Below, in pieces: positions 56,570 to 64,000 of a stretch of 64,000 nucleotides of DNA (its first letter is position 1; every line of letters begins with the position of its first letter). Source of the stretch: Actinomycetes bacterium (GTDB taxonomy: Bacteria; Actinomycetota; Actinomycetes; Mycobacteriales; Mycobacteriaceae); assembly GCA_023461275.1 (NCBI GenBank), contig JAEYMI010000022.1:1-64000 (forward strand), written 5' to 3'. The notes under the pieces are model-generated. The model was not told where the DNA came from and did no database searches. It saw only the letters and a list, made by a program, of their open reading frames with translations. The position numbers were made by a program, and so were the translations under genes.

Positions 56570-56653
56570 GGCGCCGTCAACGGCAACGAGGGCGCCGTCA
56601 ACGGCAAGGTGGGCGCCGTCAACGGCAACGAGGGCGCCGTCGACGAACAGCAC
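56570..56653. repeat. 21-bp tandem repeat, four units
   Basis: GGCGCCGTC(A/G)AC at 56570, 56591, 56612 and 56633. It ends 3 bases from the stop codon of the minus-strand WS/DGAT gene, just as the copy at 28.7 kb abuts the cyclase stop. Confidence 0.9.
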
Positions 56654-56656
56654 GGC

Positions 56657-58066
56657 TCAGGAGTGGTCCTCGCACGCCTTGAGCAGTTGCTTGATCTGGT
56701 CGTCGAATCCGTCGGCGATCCGGTCGACGTCGGGTGCCTGGTCGGTGCAGGTGACCACGCCGACGTTGAGGTTTCCGTCGGCGGAGAAGACGGTGATGTT
56801 CAGCCCCAGTCCGTGGAAGATCGGGCCGAGCGGGAAGACGCCGGTGACGCGGGCCCCCGCGAAGTAGAGCCCGAAGTCGGGGCCGGCGACGTTGGACACC
56901 ACCGCGTTGAAGATCGGCGGATGCTTCAGCGCCAGCTTGCGATCGCCGTAGAGCTTCATCGCCGACGACATGGTGCTGCCCGGCGCGAACTGCGCCCAGG
57001 CGCGCATCAGGTTGGCGTCGATCTCGCCGTGATGCTCCTTGGCGGTGCGGCTGGTCTCCGCGGTGCGCTCGAGGCGTTCGACGGGGTCGTCAATGTCGGA
57101 GTGCAGCAGGGTGAACATGCCGGTCACCTTGTTGGTGCCGCCGACCACCAGACTCTCCTCGCCGGCGTCATGCACCGACACCGGGACCATCGCCACCAGC
57201 GGCTGCTCCGGAAGTTCCTGGTGATCGGCCAGATAGTGGCGCAGCGCGCCGGCCGTGACCGCGAGGACGACGTCGTTGACCTTCACGCCGAAGCGGTTCT
57301 TGATCTTCTTGACGTCGTCGAGGTTCAGCTGCGCCAGCGCGATGGACCGATGCGGGGTGATCGGCCCGTTGAAACGCAGCCGCGGCGCCTGGAACGGTGC
57401 GGGCATCGCCGAATTCCGGCGCATCCGCAGCGCCCACGCGAACGGCACCTCGATGGTCGCCGGAAGCAGCTTGGCCATGGCGATGGGCCGCTGCACGAAG
57501 TAGTTGATCGCCCCGGTGACCGCCATCGTGGCCCGCGACGACGTGCCCGCGGTCTGCCGGATCTTCTCGGCGTCGAGGTCGGGGGCGTCCGGGGTCAGCG
57601 AGCACAGTTGTGAAAGCAGGTCGGCGCTGGTCACACCGTCGACGGAGGCATGGTGCATGCGGATCATCACCGCGATGCGTCCGTCGGCGAGTCCTTCGAT
57701 GATCCAGATCTCCCACAGCGGCTTGCCACGGTCGAGGGTCTGACCGGCCAGATGACCACAGAGCTCGGCGAGTTCGGCCTCCCCGCCGGGCGCAGGCACC
57801 GCGATGCGATGGACGTGGCGTTCGATGTCGAAGTGGCTGTCCTCGACCCACACCGGGTGATCGATGTTGAGGAATGAGTTGTCGAGTTTGCGTCGGAAAT
57901 TGGGCATCTCGCGCACACGCCGCTCGAGCTCCCGGCGCACCTTGCGGAAGTTGTACCCGCCCTTGATGGTGTCCGGATCGATCACGAGAACACCCATGAC
58001 ATGCATGAGCTGCGCGCGTGTCTCCATGTACAGGAACGACGCGTCGAGCCCGCTCAGCCGCTGCAT
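56657..58066 (-). CDS. Wax ester synthase / diacylglycerol acyltransferase
   Basis: 469 residues. MQRLSGLDASFLYMET at the start, the catalytic HHASVDG (HHxxxDG) at about 140 and NVAGPDFGLYFAGARV near the C-terminus define the WS/DGAT family, which makes triacylglycerol and wax esters from acyl-CoA. Such genes are abundant in oil-storing mycolata. Divergent from desA. Confidence 0.93.
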   Translation of the reverse strand: MQRLSGLDASFLYMETRAQLMHVMGVLVIDPDTIKGGYNFRKVRRELERRVREMPNFRRKLDNSFLNIDHPVWVEDSHFDIERHVHRIAVPAPGGEAELAELCGHLAGQTLDRGKPLWEIWIIEGLADGRIAVMIRMHHASVDGVTSADLLSQLCSLTPDAPDLDAEKIRQTAGTSSRATMAVTGAINYFVQRPIAMAKLLPATIEVPFAWALRMRRNSAMPAPFQAPRLRFNGPITPHRSIALAQLNLDDVKKIKNRFGVKVNDVVLAVTAGALRHYLADHQELPEQPLVAMVPVSVHDAGEESLVVGGTNKVTGMFTLLHSDIDDPVERLERTAETSRTAKEHHGEIDANLMRAWAQFAPGSTMSSAMKLYGDRKLALKHPPIFNAVVSNVAGPDFGLYFAGARVTGVFPLGPIFHGLGLNITVFSADGNLNVGVVTCTDQAPDVDRIADGFDDQIKQLLKACEDHS

Positions 58067-58468
58067 GTCGACGTCCGATCATGTCTCACAGATGTGATGC
58101 TACGCAGCGCACACGAACTCGGGTTTGATGTCTGAAAATGCGTGACCGAGCAGTCAAATCTGCCCATCGTCTGTGAAATGTTCCCCAGGGACTGGCGCGA
58201 TACCCTACTGATCGGTAAGAATCTGTGATGCGCGACGCAGATGAGGCCGTCGACCGTGGATTTCACAGCCGACGGACGGGGGGTAACACTTCACAGCGCG
58301 GTGACGACACCCAGTGGTCACAACAGCGGTCGCACCACCGTGGTTACGACACCGTAGGTACGAACTTGGGTTGACTTCTCAAGTGCCGTACCCTGGACCA
58401 CTGATCATCATGTCGCGACCACGACTAAGGCATGACATACGAACCCAAACCGTGCGGAGGACGACGAT
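58067..58468. other. Divergent control region of WS/DGAT and desA
   Basis: 402 bases without a gene. Short repeats CTGTGAAAT (58171-58179), ATTTCACAG (58260-58268) and TTCACAG (58290) may be regulator sites. TTGGGT, 17 bases, TACCCT about 80 bases before the desA start is a weak promoter candidate (-10 of TANNNT type). The GCGGAGGACG ribosome site precedes the desA ATG. Confidence 0.4.
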
Positions 58469-59461
58469 ATGGCCCGCGAGCTGAAGCAACTCGAATTGCT
58501 GCAAGAACTCTCCCCGGTCGCCGAGGAGAACGTCAACCGGCATCTCAAGATCGCCAAGGACTGGAACCCGCACGACTACGTGCCGTGGGATGAGGGCCGC
58601 AACTTCGCCGCACTCGGTGGCGTCGACTACGACCCCGAGCAATCGCAGCTCGATGAGGTCGCCAAGGCCGCGATGATCACCAACCTCCTCACCGAGGACA
58701 ACCTGCCGTCGTATCACCGCGTGATCGCCGACAACTTCTCGATGGACTCCGCCTGGGGCCACTGGGTGGGCCGCTGGACCGCCGAGGAGAACCGCCACAG
58801 CATCGTGATGCGCGACTACCTCGTCGTCACCCGTGGCGTCGACCCGGCCTCCCTGGAAGCCGACCGCATGGTCCACATGACCAACGGCTACTCGCCGGAG
58901 GCCGCCGCCGGCGACCGCGTGGAAGAGCTGATGGCCAAGGGTCAGGACATGGGCATTCTGCACTCGGTCGCGTACGTGACCTTCCAGGAGCTCGCGACCC
59001 GCGTGAGCCACCGCAACACCGGCAAGGCCTGCAACGACCCGATCGCCGACAAGATGCTGCAGCGCATCGCCGCCGACGAGAACCTGCACATGATCTTCTA
59101 CCGCAACATCTGCGGCGCGGGCATGGACATCTCCCCCGACCAGACGCTGCGCGCGGTCACCGACATCGTCACCAACTTCCAGATGCCCGGCGCCGGCATG
59201 CCGAACTTCCGTCGCCACGGCGTGCTGATGGCCAAGCACGGCATCTACGACCTGCGCCAGCACCTCGAAGAGGTCATCATGCCGGTGCTGCGTAAGTGGA
59301 ATGTCTTCGACCGCACCGACTTCGGCTCCGAGGGCGAGGCGACCCGCGAAGAGCTGGCCACCTTCCTCGAGCAGCTCGAGAAGGACACCATCCGCTTCGA
59401 GGAGATGCGCGACCGCGCGCTCGCCCGCGAGGCCAAGAAGCGCGAGCAGCAGGCATCCTGA
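58469..59461 (+). CDS. desA: Acyl-[ACP] desaturase, DesA type
   Basis: 330 residues. The two iron-binding motifs of soluble stearoyl-ACP desaturases are present: TAEENRHSIVM (EENRH) and AADENLHMIFY (DENLH), with DNLPSYH and QELATRVSH supplying the other ligands. It introduces a double bond into acyl-ACP, probably for mycolic or membrane lipid synthesis, as for DesA1/DesA2 of Mycobacterium. Electron donor not in this window. Confidence 0.92.
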   Translation: MARELKQLELLQELSPVAEENVNRHLKIAKDWNPHDYVPWDEGRNFAALGGVDYDPEQSQLDEVAKAAMITNLLTEDNLPSYHRVIADNFSMDSAWGHWVGRWTAEENRHSIVMRDYLVVTRGVDPASLEADRMVHMTNGYSPEAAAGDRVEELMAKGQDMGILHSVAYVTFQELATRVSHRNTGKACNDPIADKMLQRIAADENLHMIFYRNICGAGMDISPDQTLRAVTDIVTNFQMPGAGMPNFRRHGVLMAKHGIYDLRQHLEEVIMPVLRKWNVFDRTDFGSEGEATREELATFLEQLEKDTIRFEEMRDRALAREAKKREQQAS

Positions 59462-59478
59462 GCACTCCGACGACGACC

Positions 59479-60705
59479 ATGCCACCGGCGCCCTCGACCA
59501 TCGAGGGCGCCGGTCTGGCGTCTGCCCGACCGACCGATTCGGATCGCGCCGCCGATCAACACCGACCCGCTCTGCGCATCGGTTCGATCGAGTTGAACTC
59601 ACCGGTGGTCCTCGCGCCGATGGCCGGCGTCACCAACGTCGCCTTTCGCACGTTGTGCCGGGAGCTCGAACTGGCCCGCACCGGAACGGTTTCCGGACTC
59701 TACGTCTGCGAGATGGTGACCGCCCGGGCCCTCGTCGAACGACATCCGGTCACCATGCACATGACCACCTTCGGACCCGACGAACAGCCACGCTCCATGC
59801 AGCTGTACACCGTCGACCCCGAATACACTTACGCCGCAGCCAAAATGATCGTCGACGAGAACCTCGCCGACCACATCGACATGAACTTCGGCTGCCCCGT
59901 CCCCAAGGTCACCCGACGCGGCGGTGGCTCGGCGATCCCCTACAAGCGCAAGCTCTTTGAGCGCATCGTGGCCGCCGCGGTCCGCGCCACCGAGGGCACC
60001 GACATCCCGGTGACCGTCAAGTTCCGCATCGGCATCGACGACGAGCACCACACCCACCTCGACGCCGGTCGCATCGCGGCCGCAGAAGGCGCCAAAGCCG
60101 TTGCGCTGCATGCCCGTACCGCCTCGCAGCGCTACTCCGGCACCGCCGACTGGGATGAAATCGCCCGCCTCAAGGAGCATGTCACCGAGGTGCCGGTGCT
60201 CGGCAACGGCGACATCTTCGAGGCCGCCGACGCCGTCGCGATGATGCGACGCACCGGATGCGACGGCGTCGTCATCGGCCGTGGCTGCCTCGGGCGGCCG
60301 TGGTTGTTCGCCGAATTGTCGGCCGAGCTCAACGGTTTCGACACCCCCACCCCGCCGACGCTCGGTGAGGTCGCCGCGATCATCGTCCGCCACGGCGAAC
60401 TGCTCGCCGACCACCACGGCGAAGACAAGGGCATGCGTGAAATCCGCAAGCACGTCGCGTGGTACCTGCGCGGCTTCCCGGCCGGCGCCGAGACCCGGCA
60501 GCGTATGTCGCTGGTCAGCACCGTCGACGAATTGCGCGAACTGGTCGGCGCACTGCCTGCCGACACCCCCTTCCCTGCCGACGGGCACGGACCGCGCGGG
60601 CGCCAGGGGTCACCGGCCAAGGTGGCACTGCCCGACGGCTGGCTCGACGATCCGCAGGAGGACATCGTCCCCGCCGACGCCGAAGTGATGCACTCGGGCG
60701 GCTGA
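59479..60705 (+). CDS. dusB: tRNA-dihydrouridine synthase B
   Basis: 408 residues from ATG 59479. TIM barrel with SPVVLAPMAGVTN (FMN), catalytic Cys in MNFGCPVPKVTRRGGGS and VIGRGCLGRPWLF. It reduces uridine to dihydrouridine in tRNA D loops using FMN and NADPH. The first codons coincide with a strong hairpin (59484-59514); a later start is not available before the conserved LRIGSIEL region, so the hairpin lies in the coding sequence. The gene follows desA by 17 bases. Confidence 0.92.
   Translation: MPPAPSTIEGAGLASARPTDSDRAADQHRPALRIGSIELNSPVVLAPMAGVTNVAFRTLCRELELARTGTVSGLYVCEMVTARALVERHPVTMHMTTFGPDEQPRSMQLYTVDPEYTYAAAKMIVDENLADHIDMNFGCPVPKVTRRGGGSAIPYKRKLFERIVAAAVRATEGTDIPVTVKFRIGIDDEHHTHLDAGRIAAAEGAKAVALHARTASQRYSGTADWDEIARLKEHVTEVPVLGNGDIFEAADAVAMMRRTGCDGVVIGRGCLGRPWLFAELSAELNGFDTPTPPTLGEVAAIIVRHGELLADHHGEDKGMREIRKHVAWYLRGFPAGAETRQRMSLVSTVDELRELVGALPADTPFPADGHGPRGRQGSPAKVALPDGWLDDPQEDIVPADAEVMHSGG
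59484..59514 (+). promoter_or_regulatory. Perfect 14-bp hairpin at the dusB start
   Basis: ACCGGCGCCCTCGA, loop CCA, TCGAGGGCGCCGGT. It begins 22 bases after the desA stop and 5 bases after the dusB start codon begins. It could end most desA transcripts or limit dusB translation. Confidence 0.6.
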
Positions 60706-60913
60706 CCTCTGGGGCTTGGCGATCGCCGACGGTGCGGCTGACCTGCGGCCGACGTTGGGGTGGCGCACCTGAGCACGGTACAGATATGTTCTCAGGTGCA
60801 ATCAGTATGATGACCAACGGATTCTTGCGTCACGCAGGAAATGTCAGTCTGCCCGCAGCAACGGCCCCTCCGACTTCGCGGCAGAAGTTCGTCGGGGCTG
60901 TCGAAGGGTGACA

Positions 60914-63136
60914 GTGAGTCGCAGGACGTCGGGTCCACGGGACCCCGGTTCGCAGGGCAATGGCCCGGCGGATGACGACCCCGGGAACGACAAACCCCGG
61001 GGCACGCCGCGTCGATCCCGACGAGCGGCACGTCAGCAGGGCGACGACAAGAACTTCCGCGACATGTACGGCGAAGCGCCGCCGAACGACGTCCCCGCGC
61101 ATGGCCAGCTGACCGAACCACGCTCCGCCGACCGCTACGTCCGCGGCCGCAGCAGGCTCACCGTCCGCGAGCTGATGGCTCAGATGAACGCCGAGGACGC
61201 CGGCCCCGACGAACGGCCGACCAGAGCTGTTCCCGTCGCACCGGTTCAGCGCTCCTCTACCCGTCGCTCGTCGATTCCGCAGGACGACGGCCACCCCGCG
61301 GACGACTCGGTCACCCAGGCCATCCCGACGATCAAGGACGCGCCCGCCGAACCCGGCGTCGACCTTTCCGACGATGCCACCGCACGGCGTGTCATCGAAG
61401 AATCCCGTGCCCAGGAATCCCACGCCCCGGATGCCTCCGACGGCGAGGTCCCCGCGGCCCTGGTCGGAGCCCAGGTCGCGCCCCTGCAGCGCACGCCCGA
61501 TCTCACCGACGCGATCCCGAAGGTCACATCCGGCCGACGACGTGCGTCGGACTCGGCGGGCGCGCGCCCGGGCCCTCGTCGCCACCAACCGTCGACGCCG
61601 GCCGACCGACGCCGGGGCATCGCCCGCAGCGCCACGGTCACCGGCCGCATCCTGGTCACCATCGCGTGTGTCACCGCGCTCGTCGGCACCGGCTTCGTCT
61701 GGGGCTACCTCAAGTCGTGGAACGGCAACTGGAAGACCATCGCGGCGCTGAACTCCGAAGACTCCAACATCCGCAACAAGGACGCCCAGTACGGCGACGA
61801 GAACTACCTGATCGTCGGTACCGACACCCGTACGGGCAAGAACAGCACCGTCGGCGCGGGCACCGTCGCCGACGCCGAGGGCGCCCGGTCGGACACCGTG
61901 ATCCTGGTGAACATTCCGGCCAACCGCAGCCGGGTGGTCGCGGTGTCGTTCCCCCGCGACCTGCAGGTCGATCGGCCCGAATGCCAGACCTGGGACAACA
62001 ACTCCGGCACCTATTCCGGCGAGCTACCCGGCGCCGACGGGGTGAAGCTGAACAGCGTCTACGCCGACGGCGGACCGAAATGCCTGGTCAAGGTCATTAC
62101 GGAGATGAGTGGCCTGAACATCAACCACTTCATCGCGATGGACTTCTATGGCTTTGAAAAGGTCGTCCGGTCGATCGGTGGCGTCGAGGTCTGTTCCACG
62201 ACGCCCCTCTACGACTACGAGCTCGGCCAGATCCTGCGTAAACCGGGCAAGCAGAAGCTCACCGGCAAGCGCGCACTGAACTACGTCCGCGCACGCAATA
62301 TCTCGACCGAGGGCAACGGCGACTACGGCCGCATCAAACGCCAACAGCTGTTCATGTCGTCGCTGCTGCGGTCGACGTTGTCGGGCAACGTGATGAGCAA
62401 TCCCACCAAGCTCAACGGCATCGTCAACACCTTCATCGACTACAGCTTCGTCGACGGCGTCGACACCCAGTCGCTGCTGCGGCTGGCGGAATCAATGCAG
62501 GGCATCGAGGCGGGACGCGTGACGTTCCTGACGATCCCGACCGCAGGCACCACCACCGACGGATCGAACAACGAGATCCCACGGACCGACGACATCAACG
62601 CCATCTTCAACGCGATCATCGACGACAAGCCGTTGCCAGGTGAGAAGCGCAAGAAGGCGGCCGCGGAGTCGACGACGTCATCGAGTGCCCCGACGTCGAC
62701 CAAGCCGGCCGGCCCGACGAAGGTCTCGGCCACGGCCCAGAACCCCGGCAATGTCGGCGTCCGCGTCCTCAACGGCACCGGCCGGGCCGGAACCGCCGCC
62801 GAGACCGCCAGCCAGCTCAGCCCCTACGGCTTCGATGTCCGCGGTGTCGCCGACGCGTCGGAGAACCGCGACACGACCGTCGTCCGGTACGGGACGGGCG
62901 AGCAGAACTCCGCAGCGACCCTGGCCGCGATGTTCCCGGGCGCATCGATCCAGTTGGATCGGACGGTGAAGTCCGGGGTCGAGGTCATTCTGGGCAGCGA
63001 TTTCTCCGGTTCGCCCGATTCTCCGCCCGCTCCCGGCAGCACGCTGTCCACCGAGCAGTTGCCGCAGGCGAGCAATACGTCGAATCTGCCCAACGATCTC
63101 GCGGTGACCAACGCCGGCGACGCCACCTGCACTTGA
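60914..63136 (+). CDS. LytR-CpsA-Psr (LCP) family protein with LytR_C domain
   Basis: About 740 residues from GTG 60914 (GAAGG 6 bases upstream; GTG 60908 also possible). A long basic, disordered cytoplasmic N-terminus (about 1-235), one membrane helix (GRILVTIACVTALVGTGFVWG), the LCP domain with VIVGT/NSVYADGG/RKQ-type Arg residues (about 295-470), a Ser/Thr/Pro linker and a C-terminal LytR_C domain (VRVLNGTGRAGTA). LCP enzymes attach arabinogalactan or other polymers to peptidoglycan. The 200-base gap before it contains no gene. Confidence 0.88.
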   Translation: MSRRTSGPRDPGSQGNGPADDDPGNDKPRGTPRRSRRAARQQGDDKNFRDMYGEAPPNDVPAHGQLTEPRSADRYVRGRSRLTVRELMAQMNAEDAGPDERPTRAVPVAPVQRSSTRRSSIPQDDGHPADDSVTQAIPTIKDAPAEPGVDLSDDATARRVIEESRAQESHAPDASDGEVPAALVGAQVAPLQRTPDLTDAIPKVTSGRRRASDSAGARPGPRRHQPSTPADRRRGIARSATVTGRILVTIACVTALVGTGFVWGYLKSWNGNWKTIAALNSEDSNIRNKDAQYGDENYLIVGTDTRTGKNSTVGAGTVADAEGARSDTVILVNIPANRSRVVAVSFPRDLQVDRPECQTWDNNSGTYSGELPGADGVKLNSVYADGGPKCLVKVITEMSGLNINHFIAMDFYGFEKVVRSIGGVEVCSTTPLYDYELGQILRKPGKQKLTGKRALNYVRARNISTEGNGDYGRIKRQQLFMSSLLRSTLSGNVMSNPTKLNGIVNTFIDYSFVDGVDTQSLLRLAESMQGIEAGRVTFLTIPTAGTTTDGSNNEIPRTDDINAIFNAIIDDKPLPGEKRKKAAAESTTSSSAPTSTKPAGPTKVSATAQNPGNVGVRVLNGTGRAGTAAETASQLSPYGFDVRGVADASENRDTTVVRYGTGEQNSAATLAAMFPGASIQLDRTVKSGVEVILGSDFSGSPDSPPAPGSTLSTEQLPQASNTSNLPNDLAVTNAGDATCT

Positions 63137-63181
63137 GTGTTTTCCACCAAACCGCCTGGTGAAAGTCCTATGTTGTCGTTC

Positions 63182-63203
63182 GTTCATAGGCTGTTCACCG
63201 TGT
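63182..63203 (+). promoter_or_regulatory. PHO-box-like direct repeat upstream of phoU
   Basis: Two adjacent 11-base units, GTTCATAGGCT and GTTCACCGTGT, about 40 bases before the phoU ATG. The unit (GTTCACC plus four bases) is the PHO-box pattern bound by PhoP-type regulators in actinomycetes. Confidence 0.5.
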
Positions 63204-63244
63204 GAGATAGGGTTACGCAGGCCAGTCGTCGTAGGCTTTCTCGT

Positions 63245-63907
63245 ATGCGTACCGCGTACCACGATCAGCTTGATGAGCTGAATGAGATTCTCGGCGAAAT
63301 GTGTGAGCTCGCCGGCGCCGCCATGGCCCGCGCCACCCAGGCACTGCTGCAGGCCGACCTCGCCGTCGCCGAAGAGGTCATCACCGACAACGAGAAGATG
63401 TCCGGGCTCTCGGCAACCGCCGAGGAACGAGCTTTTGCACTGCTCGCACTGCAGGCACCGGTTGCCGGTGATCTGCGCGGCGTGGTGAGTGCATTCCAGA
63501 TTGTCGCCGACATCGACCGCATGGGCGCACTCGCGCTGCACGTCGCGAAGGTCGCCCGCCGACGCCATCCGGCCAAGGCCCTCCCCGAAGAGGTCAACGG
63601 CTACTTCGCCGAGATGGGACGGCTGGCGGTTGCGCTGGCCAACACCGCGCGCGAAGTGCTCAGGACGCAGGACCCCGAGGACGCGATCAGCCTGCAGGAA
63701 GACGACGACGCGATGGATGATCTCCATCGCCACCTGTTCACCGTCCTGATGGACCGTGACTGGGAGCACGGAGTGGCATCGGCCGTCGACGTCACCCTGC
63801 TCGGCCGCTACTACGAGCGGTTCGCCGACCACGCGGTGCTGATCGGTCGTCGGGTGGTCTTCCAGGCCACCGGCCAGACGCCCGAGCAGTTCCTCGAGGT
63901 GTCCTAG
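63245..63907 (+). CDS. phoU: PhoU phosphate-signalling protein
   Basis: 220 residues, two three-helix PhoU repeats (about 7-95 and 115-210) with the metal-binding pattern E..D.....  seen in LQAPVAGDLRGVVSAFQIVADIDRMG and LGRYYERFADHAVLIGRRV. It links the phosphate transporter to the SenX3-RegX3-type two-component system, damping the response when phosphate is ample. Single gene with a PHO-box-like element upstream and a terminator downstream. Confidence 0.93.
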   Translation: MRTAYHDQLDELNEILGEMCELAGAAMARATQALLQADLAVAEEVITDNEKMSGLSATAEERAFALLALQAPVAGDLRGVVSAFQIVADIDRMGALALHVAKVARRRHPAKALPEEVNGYFAEMGRLAVALANTAREVLRTQDPEDAISLQEDDDAMDDLHRHLFTVLMDRDWEHGVASAVDVTLLGRYYERFADHAVLIGRRVVFQATGQTPEQFLEVS

Positions 63908-63942
63908 TCTCGGGTTCTAGCCTGACCCCGCACTCTCGTTGA

Positions 63943-63975
63943 GGGCGCCCTCCGCATCGTCGAGGGCGCCCTTTT
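63943..63975 (+). terminator. Rho-independent terminator of phoU
   Basis: GGGCGCCCTC (63943-63952) and GAGGGCGCCC (63962-63971) with a TTTT tail to 63975. The remaining bases to the window end hold no gene. Confidence 0.8.
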
Positions 63976-64000
63976 CGACGTCCACGGCGCCCAGCAGCGC

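Larger units (their letters stand above)
56304..56656. other. Repeat-rich gap between nadE and the WS/DGAT gene
   Basis: 353 bases, no gene. It contains a palindrome GTTCGCG-CG-TGATGCATCA-AT-CGCGAAC (56353-56380) that may end nadE transcription, the second 75-bp imperfect palindrome (56430-56504) and the four-unit 21-bp repeat (56570-56653). Confidence 0.75.

Overview
The window carries DNA from two very different organisms. Bases 1 to about 1,400 look like a Bacillota (clostridial) genome: the end of ctsR, an mcsA-like gene and the start of a clpC gene. Inside the conserved Walker A region of that Clp gene (about 1,395-1,450) the reading frame passes without a break into an actinobacterial ClpB. 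Everything after it looks like one high-GC, mycolic-acid-type actinomycete, most like Gordonia. The reasons are a SigK-type sigma factor, a wax ester synthase/DGAT, a DesA-type acyl-ACP desaturase, DUF4189 and DUF6611 proteins, a six-helix HAMP adenylate cyclase and a large LytR-CpsA-Psr protein. The simplest reading of the first 1.4 kb is an assembly chimera.

Layout of the actinobacterial part. 3.4-8.3 kb: a secreted protein, a TetR/YciI/Tag DNA-repair operon with a leaderless, self-repressible-looking promoter, an ECF sigma factor, an F420/flavin PPOX protein and a DUF6611 protein. 8.5-16.6 kb: a complete kdpFABCDE potassium-uptake operon with an extra 30-residue membrane peptide in front. 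KdpA carries a roughly 60-residue in-frame insertion made of an intergenic palindromic repeat. 16.6-20 kb: a GntR/FadR regulator with its operator, an MHS-type transporter and two TetR genes. 20.1-25.1 kb: a translationally coupled oxidation operon (metal-dependent hydrolase, ferredoxin-type reductase, Baeyer-Villiger-type monooxygenase, SDR, SRPBCC). It is followed by a full IS1595-family insertion sequence and alkB.

27-35.9 kb: secreted protein, SDR, adenylate cyclase, YceI, NUDIX, a frameshifted membrane protein, a 23-residue peptide gene with its own promoter, ribosome site and terminator lying between two 53-bp direct repeats, a TetR gene and an arylsulfotransferase-like protein. 35.9-39.3 kb: tRNA-Phe, -Asp, -Glu and -Lys; the 3' end of tRNA-Lys is repeated 2.7 kb downstream (17 bp), marking a small decayed genomic island with an integrase remnant, a DUF4145 gene and a coupled pair of unknown genes. 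39.4-48.1 kb: FUSC transporter, GT-C-like glycosyltransferase, small membrane proteins, a papain-like protein, a PHP phosphoesterase and a K+ channel with two RCK domains.

48.1-63.9 kb: alpha/beta hydrolase, acetoacetate-decarboxylase-like protein, CopC, a GNAT plus enolase-superfamily (OSBS/NSAR) pair, DUF4189, MBL hydrolase, NAD synthetase, WS/DGAT, DesA desaturase, DusB, LCP protein and PhoU with a PHO-box-like element. Several dispersed repeat families run through the actinobacterial part: a palindrome family at 10.3 and 28.6 kb, a 21-bp tandem repeat at 28.7 and 56.6 kb, a 75-bp imperfect palindrome at 49.9 and 56.4 kb, and a 53-bp repeat at 33.2 and 33.9 kb. No rRNA genes and no CRISPR array were seen.
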